From Uloborus plumipes (taxonomy: Eukaryota > Arthropoda > Arachnida > Araneae > Uloboridae): a stretch of DNA of 64,000 nt. Location of the stretch: contig JAXGGA010002162.1 in the NCBI GenBank assembly GCA_038373865.1, positions 62,001-126,000 of the forward strand, read 5' to 3'. The notes beneath the pieces were generated by a model. That model made no database searches and was not told where the DNA came from. It was given only the letters and a program-made list of their open reading frames with translations. The translations under genes were made by a program, and so were the position numbers. How positions within the stretch are numbered: position 1 is the stretch's first letter; every line of letters begins with the position of its first letter. Of this stretch, positions 1 through 8,915 are shown piece after piece.

Positions 1-47
1 AGAGGTACCACGAAAAATATGACCAGACTAAGTATAATGCATCGCTG

Positions 48-341
48 CAGGCCCGTCATTTCACGTTTTTAGAGGAGGGGGGGACAAAGGGTGCAAACAC
101 GATGCAATTTCATCGGAAAAAAGCAAACACCACGCCCACTTATATATTAATTAACTGATTTCTCAAAACCGAGGGGAGTCAATTACCCCCCAAATGAAGG
201 GTGCAAACACAAATCAATTTCATCGGAAAAAAGTAAACACCACGCCTACTTATATATTAATTAACTGATTTCTCAAAACCGGGGGGGGGGGAGAACAATT
301 GAACCCCCACCTCCCTCCTGACCCCCCAAATGACAGGTCTG
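48..341. mobile_element. G/C-run MITE, copy 1 (with internal duplication)
   Basis: Ends are CAGGCCCGTCATTT and AAATGACAGGTCTG, which form an imperfect inverted repeat. The interior has poly-G/poly-C tracts next to the ends and a core, GGGTGCAAACAC...ATTTCATCGGAAAA, that is present twice in tandem (about 90-170 and 197-280). This copy is longer than the 170-bp copies at 16660, 48413 and 58632. Superfamily not assigned. Confidence 0.65.
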
Positions 342-342
342 A

Positions 343-1434
343 TTCGTTGTAAGTTTCCCTTTGTTTTGTTTTTTTTAATTCAACCCCCTATGTCAGATAA
401 GATCAATGAAAATGAAGTGGCCGACTACTGGATTCAACGTGGCCGAGCACTGGATTTCTGTGGCCGACTACTGGAGCATTTACTAGTGTTGACAACAGTT
501 TGGATTTAAACATAATTCTTTTTTTAATTTCTGAAACAAGTAGGTGATTCACTATCAGAAAGGTTCATTCTAAAGTTTTACCTTGTTTTTTTTGCTGTAT
601 TGATAGCTGAAAGTTCTAGGTTAGATAAGATCCACAAAAGATCTCTTAAATGGCCGACTACTGGAGCACTTACCCTATGTGTAGTTTACTCAAAGCATAA
701 TAAAAGACGTGATTTGAATGTAAACTGTGCAATGTCGGTCTCTCTATTCATACGTGCTTTGATATTTTTCATACCACTTTGAAATTTTAATTGTTAAAAT
801 ATTCTTCAAGTATCTCATGAAGTTAAGTACAAGTTTTTTTTTTTTTTAATTTGTATCAGCATTTAGCATTTAAGTTGGTACTTTTAGTCAGTGAATTGTA
901 TTTAGACTTTCAAATATGAATTATTTTAGTTAAATGTTTGTGTTATAATTGAAATTATGTTATCTTTAATCAGATATTTAAAAATGGTTTCATTTTTACT
1001 TGAAGTGTACATTTTATCCATTATTATGCAATGCGTAGTTTTCGAAATCGCATAGGCTTAGTGGGAGAAAAGGAGCCAGCCTGTAAGCACAGTCCACGTG
1101 TAACAGCTGCCGGAGGAGCGCTGTTTTCCACGGGTTGCTGTCCCGAAGTGGACGTTAGCCTTTTAAAAGTGTTATTTGGACCTGCTCTCAAATCGTTCTA
1201 AAAATTTTCTGATTTTCCACCCCTGTTACTTTTATCTGAAGTTTTACCCTATTCTCCACCCATTAAACATAGTATAATTTATCAGGTGAATCTAAAATAG
1301 ATTAGAATCAAACCACTAGAATAGCCTGGTGATGTAACATGCAGTTATTTATTATTGCATAACATTATTAAAATTTTAAAACTTCTGCTTTTTGTGTTCT
1401 AACCTGAATTTAATTTGAATTATTTATTACCTAG
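343..1434. other. TMED2 intron sequence
   Basis: AT-rich with no recognised coding sequence. It holds four copies of TGGCCGACTACTGG or close variants (three at a period of about 22 bases at 418-478, one at 651). A GC-richer stretch at about 1030-1170 is not recognised. Confidence 0.5.
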
Positions 1435-1542
1435 CACACCAAAATAAACTTGAAGAAATGATAAAAGAACTTTCAACTTCTTTGAGTTCTGTAAAACATG
1501 AACAAGAATATATGGCTGTTAGAGACAGAATTCACAGAGCCA
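1435..1542 (+). CDS. TMED2: TMED2 penultimate coding exon
   Basis: The exon is bounded by acceptor AG at 1433-1434 and donor GTGAGT at 1543. It enters in mid-codon (CA completes a codon from the previous exon) and leaves one base (A) that joins TT of the next exon to make Ile. It encodes the coiled-coil segment HQNKLEEM...DRIHRA. Confidence 0.93.
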
Positions 1543-2702
1543 GTGAGTATGAATTTCATTAGAATAACATTTGCTATTAATAATGATTAATGAATTGTCA
1601 AATCTTTAAATTTTCAGCAATAAAAAGATTTTATTTAGATAATTTTTTGCAAAGAAAGTATAATCTTTATTGACTGTGTTCAGTTATAAATTGTTTCTTT
1701 CCCTTGGTGCCTAAAATTAACCTTGCTCTCTGATTCAATAAAGTGTTAGAAATAAGAGTAAACTAGGTGTCATTTCATGATAAAACCTTGGCTTCATCAG
1801 TTTCTAAAAAAAATTAGGTGCAATTTTTAATGAGTCAAACATGTACATATCAACATATAAAAAAAATATTTATTGAATAGAAATGTAAAAATTTATGTAA
1901 CATTTTAAAAGATAAAAGTGGTTGTATTTTAGAATTACTTCTGCAAATTTATTTTTCAAGCCAATTGCGTGTCAGTCGCAATGAGCCAGAAAAGAAAAGC
2001 TTGACTGCAATCTTACAACTTTAGGCATAAAATTTGATGCCAAGGTTTTCAAATGTAAGCTTCAAATCCAAAAATTTTAAGCTAACAATGTAACTAGCGA
2101 CCGCTTATTAATAACACTGATTCAATTGTGATACTATACTCAGATATCTTACTGCCATGTGACAAAATAAGAGGTTTTGAATAAAAGGTAAGAAATATAA
2201 ATTATACTGCAAGAAAAAAAATTGCTCTAAAACCCTAATGTATGGTTTACAACAAAAAATGTTAAAAAGCCAAGTCATATTTTCAATTAAACATTCAATC
2301 ATAACATGCCATGAGTCTTTAAAATGAATTCTGAGATTTTCAAAACATTAACAGAAAATATGATTATGCTATATCTCTTGGGGGATACATCCCTGCAATT
2401 TAGTTTCCTGAGCAAAAGCATAAGATTTTAATTTGGCTGAAATCAAAATGGATAAATTCCTTAAACCCAAATCTTAAAGTTGCTTTTTCAAAAAAACAAA
2501 TTGTTTCTTAAATTTAATTTTTGCCATAAGATGTCTTCAATAAAATAATCAATCTGTTCTAATTCATTCTTTTTCAGTTAATGAAAGCACAAATTCAAGA
2601 GTTGTGATGTGGGCATTTTTTGAAGCAGTAGTATTAGTTGCTATGACACTAGGACAAGTGTATTATTTGAAAAGGTTTTTTGAAGTTCGAAGAGTTGTCT
2701 GA
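1435..2702 (+). CDS. TMED2: TMED2 (p24-beta1) homologue, last two coding exons
   Basis: These are the 3'-terminal coding exons of a p24-family cargo receptor, a type I membrane protein cycling between ER and Golgi in COPI/COPII vesicles. The first exon encodes the end of the lumenal coiled coil ([15 protein letters not shown], then VKHEQEYM and RDRIHRA). The second encodes the membrane-proximal piece, one transmembrane helix (about [20 protein letters not shown]) and the short cytosolic tail [10 protein letters not shown], which carries the FF and basic signals used for COPI/COPII binding. The match to animal TMED2 is nearly residue for residue. The signal peptide and GOLD domain exons lie to the left of the window. 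The gene is convergent with the PICH homologue. Confidence 0.95.
1543..2577. other. TMED2 last intron
   Basis: AT-rich sequence between donor GTGAGT and acceptor TTTTCAG. No element or gene is recognised in it. Confidence 0.7.
2578..2702 (+). CDS. TMED2: TMED2 terminal coding exon
   Basis: The acceptor TTTTCAG ends at 2577. The exon encodes [12 protein letters not shown], the transmembrane helix and the tail ending FEVRRVV, with stop TGA at 2700-2702. Confidence 0.95.
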
Positions 2703-2729
2703 AATTTTATTTATTTCTTATTTTATGCA

Positions 2730-2735
2730 AATAAA
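2730..2735 (+). terminator. TMED2 polyadenylation signal AATAAA
   Basis: A canonical AATAAA lies 28 bases after the TMED2 stop codon, followed by T-rich sequence. The 3' UTR would be very short. Confidence 0.6.
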
Positions 2736-2756
2736 ATCTTTTTGTATATAGTTTCC

Positions 2757-3717
2757 AATCGATTTGTCATTTGTAAACCTAACAAACAAGTCCACCATTT
2801 TGTACAGTAGAACCTTGATTTGAATGCAATTAAATTTGTAACACTTACACAATTAGTGAAAATTTTCAAGTTTACTATTTTCTGAGTCGTGTGACATTAT
2901 TTGAACAGTCTTGTAGTCAATTTATGTCATATTGATTGTATTAAGTCTGGTGATGATGACTCTATAGCTATTTTGGTTGAGGATTGTTTTCTTCAGTTAA
3001 GCAGCCTCAAAGATTTTTTTTAATCTGTTTTTGCGCAAGGTTAACCTGCAGTAATTCAGCTAAAATACAACACTACAAAATAAATTTAACATATACTGAA
3101 AGTTTATGCTACAAAGAAAATATGTAGTAAAAAATTGGTTTGACATTTAATTATTTAGGGAGAAAGACACTGATTATTTTTCTATTTTTCAAAAGGTTTT
3201 TTTATTGCATTTACCCCAAAATGGCATCACTAGAAATTTTTTTTACATGATGCCCACGGGTCAATCCATTTCAAATCACCCAATATGAATAAAATTTGTT
3301 GCTCAACATTTTTAATTTTCTTAATTCTTTTATCATGGATTACCTATGGGTAGACATGAACAAAACTGCAATTGAAGAAAATTTACATGCTATATTTTTT
3401 ATTTGGCAGCCATTTCAAAATGGCGATTTGGCAAATTTGATAGAAAAACAGGGTTTGCGAAAAATTTTACTGCCAAGTCGTTTTTAAAGATATCAAAATA
3501 ATTTAAAAACTATTGTGTTCAGCATAAAATTACCTTTAAATACACCTTCTTTAAATTTCCTTATGTAAGAAAGTTGATCAAAATTTTTCTCGAAAAACTA
3601 GGAAAGACGTAGAAATCGGTAAGTTTTAAGACCATAAATTTTTATGAAGGAAAAGAGACTCAGCAATATTATTTTATTTCTGTGTTTGAGTACTCAATAC
3701 TACCAGCAGCATAAGTT
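2757..3717. other. Intergenic sequence downstream of TMED2
   Basis: AT-rich. The short open frame at 3296-3487 has no recognised similarity and is treated as chance. Confidence 0.5.
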
Positions 3718-3978
3718 TAAGGCAGGGATTCAAGTGAAACAGTCGATCGCACATTACAATCGCTACTGGTCAGCGTGACGTTTGCCTATGAAAAACGAGC
3801 GAGATAAAACGTCACAGCCTACTTGGTGAATAAGAGGAGATCGCCGAGTGCTTGTTAGCTCTTATTGGCTCCACCCGTTGTGACGTCATGCCAAGTTAAG
3901 TTGATAATGTAATTCACTTCCAGTAGCGATTGCAATTCGAAGCGATCGCAGTGCTGTTTCACTTGAATCCCTGCCTTA
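3718..3978. mobile_element. MITE with TAAGGCAGGGATTCAAG ends
   Basis: Terminal inverted repeats of about 23 bp, TAAGGCAGGGATTCAAG continuing to GAAACAG, face each other about 260 bp apart. The inner ends also share GCGATCGC-like and CAATCGCTACTGG-like segments. The flanks could give a 3-bp TTA duplication but the fit is not exact, so the superfamily is open. Confidence 0.6.
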
Positions 3979-5175
3979 GTCTTTAGAATGAACTCCTTTT
4001 TTTTCTACGGGTCTTCAAAATAGGCGGAAAATGCCAATTTTCGTAGGTCAATATCTGAAAAGGGACTGAATGAAAAAAAATGAAAATTGTATAAAATGTT
4101 CATCAGTACAGCCATTTTGTGAGCTAAATCGGAATTAATCTGCAATTTTATGAGGAAGAAAGTAGTTTTTGCATTTTTGGGCAGCATCTAACATCTGATG
4201 AAAAAAATATAGGAGTTAGAAATAAAATATAGGAGTAAGTAAGAAATATAGAATATCTGACAAACAGAAAATATAGGAGATTTTGGAGGACTATGAGGCC
4301 TGTAAATATATTGCAGTTAAAAGCAGTTTTTTTTTTTTTTTTTTAAGTTATAAATAATGTAACTGAAATTGGTTACTTTGGTAGTTATGTAAATTTCTTT
4401 TCATAACACTACCAATTCTTAAAGAAATTTTAAGCAGCAGTGCTATTGGTAAATTTACTTTTTTACTTAAAATATTGTTGTTTTCAATTTTAATATTAAT
4501 TTTTCAGAGAAAAATATTGTCAAATATTTATGAATTCACTAATTAATATGTGTATTTATGCATTACAAATGTTGCAGTGAACACATATTGATAACATTAA
4601 ATCCCTTTAGCTTTAGCATACTTTCGGACAGTTTTGGATAGTAAAACCCACCTGTCCTGTCCAAAACACCAACTCTGCTTAAAATTAGGGTGCGGATAAA
4701 AGGTTTGACATTTGAAACCTGTTGTAACGTTTTATACATATATTTTAACAAATGGGCAAAAAGTAAATTAACAAAGGAATATTGCTTCAACAATTGATTA
4801 TTGTAAAAGGAAATTTAAAGTGTGCTCATTTATTTTTATTTCAGTATGTAAAAAAATGTTTTATAAAAAGGAGCCAAAGCAGCAGCTTATTGTCTGGCAG
4901 TGGTTTTTCAAAAACAATTTTGGCTCTGTGGCATGTGGAAACTGTGTTATAAGATGAAACTCTCTACAAACAATTAAGGGAGTTTTAAAAAAAATAAAAG
5001 GAGAGCAATTCCTCCATTAAGTATCGGAAAAAAAATTACAAATGCTAGGGATTAGCAATTACTTTAATGTAACATATATATTGACTTTTTTGATAATAGT
5101 ATACCAAATAGCTTTCGATGATAGTGACCAGTTAAAAAAGGCAGACTCCTTTTACGCTCACTTGAAAAGCGAACA
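3979..5175. other. Intergenic AT-rich sequence
   Basis: No gene recognised. It contains short repeats of AAATATAGGAG (4205-4280) and a poly-T run near 4328. Open frames here are short and look random. Confidence 0.5.
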
Positions 5176-5670
5176 CAGGGTGGCCACAGGAAGAACAAAA
5201 TCTTTTTCCCTGACTTTTCCCTGATTTCTCCCTGTCCAACTAAAATTTTCCCTGAGTTCTCGTACAGCGCATTTTTCATCCTCTTGAAGCTCAATTTCTT
5301 CTCTTAATTGACACTTGAATATTCCTGGCTATTTAAACTGTTTCAGGCATTAATTAATAATTTTTGAGCAACAATAACAAGAAATGCATTTGAGACTACT
5401 ATTTTTTTAACGAAAAATTAAGTTACAAGGTTGGTTTGATTTATTTAATAACACTAAAGAACATCATTAACAAAAGGAATGTTTTTCAAATTAAAAATCA
5501 GTTTACAAAACTTACAACATCTCCAAAGAGAGTACAAAAACTATTATTCAGTTTTAAAAACTTTTGAGGAACATCTTTCACCGCTACTCTTCCCTCCGAC
5601 TTCACAAAAGATAGAATTAAACTTTCAAGACTGCACAAAATCCCTCCAGCCTTAAGACATCTGGAGATGA

Positions 5671-5985
5671 AGCAGTGAGTAACCGCTTCTAAGCAAGGGC
5701 TAAGGCAGGAACATGCAATACACCGCCAACTCGGCCATTTCGATTTTATACCTGAGATCTGCCTTAAAATTTACGAGTTGTACCGTACGAAGTGCTGTCG
5801 CTCGCTGGTATTGTAATTTCACATTTGCTACCTGTTTTTTTTTTTTTTTGGCTCTCTTTGTTCTGTAAGAGGATTTTTGCCTCCAACCCGGCTACTTTGG
5901 TATTCCATGCTGATTGCTGATGAGTGCATAACAAGCACAAAACTGCAGTCCATGGATCGAAATGGCCGAGTTGCCGGTGTATTAC
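5671..5985. mobile_element. Insertion flanked by a 13-bp direct repeat, with inverted ends
   Basis: ACATCTGGAGATG occurs immediately before (5658-5670) and after (5986-5998). The inner part has inverted segments AATACACCGCCAACTCGGCC and its complement (about 5715 and 5960), a T-run, and a block GGTATTCCATGCTGATGAGTG-like that recurs near 37110-37165. It may be a SINE or a MITE, and the two readings cannot be separated by eye. Confidence 0.45.
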
Positions 5986-6039
5986 ATCTGGAGATGGTTT
6001 AAAAGTTTTTAATATGTCAGCTATGAAAACTTTTCAAGA

Positions 6040-7650
6040 GAAAAAGCGCAAACCTTTTCTCCCCAAGTTCACCAAAGGTGGCTAAATTTGTACAAGCCAT
6101 ACTAATTTTGCACCAAACAATCACTAAAAGATTTAAGCCTTCAATTTTAACTCAAATTATTTTCGGCAGAGGGGCCCCAAATACTTCTTCCTTAAGTCAC
6201 TGAAAGAAAACCATAAAATAGGGTTTTTTACATATTTGAGCTTTTGAAGTTTTTCAATGGTTAATTACCTCAACACCTAACTTTAAAAAATATTGCAACT
6301 TAACATTGGGCTTTTAAAGCATCAATTTTGAAACACATTCAGAAGAGAATGCCTGAAATCTACTATCGCCAAAGATGGCCCAATCAGCATTTTAAAGCCT
6401 CCAGTTCAGATATTTTTCTCAACAGACCTCCCCTCCCTCCAAAATTTACATCACCAAACACAACAAAATGCTTTAAACTTTCAATTTTGAAAAGTTTTTG
6501 AGTGAGAGCCTCAAAAGTACCCCTGCTTGAGCTACACAAAGATAGCTCAGAGTTCTTAATAATTCAACTTCAAAACATTTTCGAGAGAGAGACCCTAAAC
6601 CCTTCCCTAAATTCATCAGAAAATGGCTTAAATTTGGGTTTTTAACGTTTCAGTTTCGGAAATTTTCTAGAAAAAGCTCCCACCCTATCTTTATAGCCCC
6701 AAAGACAACCTTAAAATTTTAAGACTGCAATTTCAAAAAAAAAAAAAAAAATCAGAAGGTATCAGACAAATACCCTCTCTTTTAAGTCACTGAAACATAG
6801 CTCTCTGGGAAGTTTGAGCAAATTCAGCTTAAAAATCTTCCAGTACAACCCCAGAGCTTTATGCTCATGAAAGATGGCCTATTTGCATCTTTAAAACTCC
6901 AGTTTTCGATTTTTCCAACAAAAAAAATCTCCTCCCTTTACTCAGACATTGCCTAAGACACCACACAAAAGATTTAAGATTTCAGTTTTGAAAATTTCCT
7001 AAAGAGATCCTCCCCTATGTAATTAACACAAAGGTAGCCTGAAACAGAGTTCTTAATACTTCAGTATTACAAAAACTTAAAGAACCTTGAACCCCTTCCC
7101 ATAAGTTCAAAAAATATGATGTAAATTTCCATTTGTAAGACTTTCCCTCTTTCCCAAGCACCCCCCCCTTATACATTTAGATCACCAACTACTAAAAGTC
7201 TTCCACCCCCTCCCTCCATTTTAGTTTCAAAAATTTCTTGGCCTCTCTTTTTTAAGTTTTTCAAAAGTAGCCTAAAATTTAGCTTTTAATGCTTTAGAGT
7301 TGTGGATTACAATAGTCAAAATCCTTCTCCTAAGTTCACCAAAGATTGCTTAAATTTTGCATTTTTAAGACTGCAGTTTTGTAATTTTATCAAAAAAAAA
7401 AAAAAAGCCACTCTTCCCCCATTAGTTCTGTACCTCAGAACCAGACTAACGTAAGTCCACTTTCGTCATTTTTCGGTAGAGGGGAAAAACGATGTATTCG
7501 ACAATCGTTTTTCCCCTCTACCGAAAAATGACGAAAATGGACTTACGTTAGTCTGGTTCTGAGGTACAGAGTTTTACATCACTAAAAACCTCCCATCCAC
7601 TTTAACTCTCCATATTAAAAAAAAAAAAAAAAACCTGAAATTATCTTTTT
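6040..7650. repeat. Degenerate tandem array, period roughly 90-100 bp
   Basis: Successive units repeat the pattern TTCACCAAAGATGGCTTAAA, then TTTTTAAGACTTCAGTTTTG-like, then AAATTTTCTCGAGAGAGACC-like, then CCCTTCCCTAAG. Spacing is irregular and divergence strong. It is contained within the CAGGGTGGCCAC element and interrupted by the palindrome at 7431-7566. Confidence 0.55.
7431..7566. mobile_element. 136-bp near-perfect palindromic MITE
   Basis: Arms of about 63 bases start TACCTCAGAACCAGACTAAC and end in ...GGGGAAAAACGAT. They are complementary with one mismatch and separated by about 10 bases. TA at each outer edge fits a TA target duplication. No coding capacity. Confidence 0.6.
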
Positions 7651-7901
7651 ACGTCTTTTACGAACAATTCACGACAGTTTGGGAAAATTTTCTGTTAAGT
7701 GTTTAAGATGTCCTTAGATTATCAAAGATGTAATCTTTTTTAATACTTTAGCGTTGAAAAATTACGGACTGAAGTTCTGATTTAATTTTCCCTGATTTGT
7801 TCCCAAATTCCCTGATTATTTCCTGATTTTTCCAGAATTTTCAAAATCCCTGATAATTCCAGGTTTTCCCTGTTTTCCAGGTCTGTGGCCACCCTGGAAC
7901 A

Positions 7902-8230
7902 AATTTTGCAGTGCTTTATCGAATTATGTAAATGCTTGCCAAATCATGTGGGTTTTTTTTTTTTTTTCCTGAGAATTGGAGAGCTTAAAGTGCTGTGTTA
8001 TAGCATTTCCATTGGCAACTGAGACACTTGAATCACTGATCAAATATTTTTAATATAATTTAAAAATAAAGGGCACTTTGCACACAAAATATTTAATTTT
8101 CCAATCACTTTAAAATACTTATATAAAACATCAAGTCCTCAATTTTCTTCATTTTCACCGGATTGAAAATGTAACATACAAATAAATATATCTGTAAAAT
8201 ATTTGATGAAGCAAAGCGCATTGTTAACTT
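7902..8230. other. PICH 3' UTR and flank
   Basis: AT-rich sequence downstream of the PICH stop codon on the - strand. It contains the candidate ATTAAA signal and no other recognised feature. Confidence 0.5.
8092..8097 (-). terminator. Possible PICH polyadenylation signal ATTAAA
   Basis: Reads ATTAAA on the - strand, 134 bases after the stop codon. It is a common variant of AATAAA. No stronger candidate was seen closer to the stop. Confidence 0.35.
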
Positions 8231-8915
8231 TTAGTCACCGCCACTGAACATATTCTGACTTTCATCAGCATCATCTGAACTTAAATCTATGGAACTGGAT
8301 AAATCAGCAGTACGCATAAATACTGAATCAGATTCACTGTTTTTTGTATCGGAATCTTCTGAATCAGAAGAGATGATCTGTCTTCTCTTCTTTTTGATCT
8401 GCACTGGACTGCCTTCCCAACTTTCATTTTTGAGAGTTTCTCCCGACGAAACTCGGCGCTCTGCGGCTGTATGTGCAGTAGAATTATTATGCACTGTAAA
8501 ATCAATCAAAGGGGAAGCTGCTAAAGCTTTAGAAAATGAATTGTCTGGTCTAAGCTCATATTGGTCAACTCTTAGTGGGGTGATTCTTTTAGCCGTATAT
8601 TCATTTACATTTGATGACACTAAACTCAAATTTTCTACCCCACAAGATCGCATTTCTTCTGGAATTTTAATGCTGGATGATGTTTCTAACTTCTTCATAT
8701 CTAACTCATCTTCAATGCACGGAGAGTTAGGAATGGATTCTGGTATAAACGATCTTGAAGAGTTCATTTCTGGGCTTGCGCTACGGTTAAATGAATCACC
8801 TTCTATTGAGTCTACTTCACTGTCGTATTCAACTATTTTATTAGAACTGGTGTTGGCACTAGATGGGCAGGATGATTGTTGGCTACTTTCACTATCCGAA
8901 ATGAGAATGGTGCGC
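8231..8915 (-). CDS. ERCC6L: PICH homologue, last coding exon
   Basis: It runs from acceptor TTTTAG through [16 protein letters not shown] to the stop, 228 codons. The sequence is acidic and Ser-rich, with [16 protein letters not shown] (a basic patch followed by CK2-like sites), and ends [11 protein letters not shown]. The frame is fixed by the micro-exon junction. An ATTAAA-type signal (8092-8097, read on the - strand) lies about 135 bases beyond the stop. Confidence 0.88.

Larger units (their letters stand above)
5176..7896. mobile_element. 2.7-kb element with CAGGGTGGCCAC termini, 5-bp TSD
   Basis: The left end CAGGGTGGCCACAGG and right end GTGGCCACCCTG are inverted repeats flanked on both sides by GAACA (5171-5175 and 7897-7901). 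Subterminal CCCTGA-rich repeats (TTTTCCCTGATTT and variants) occur at both ends. The interior carries a degenerate tandem array and two further insertions. No transposase was found, so it is non-autonomous or decayed. A 5-bp duplication does not match the 8-bp elements elsewhere in the window. Confidence 0.65.

Noticed and set aside
6040..7650. Regularly spaced repeats considered as a CRISPR-like array
   Set aside because: Units are degenerate, lack constant repeats with unique spacers, and the sequence is from an animal genome.
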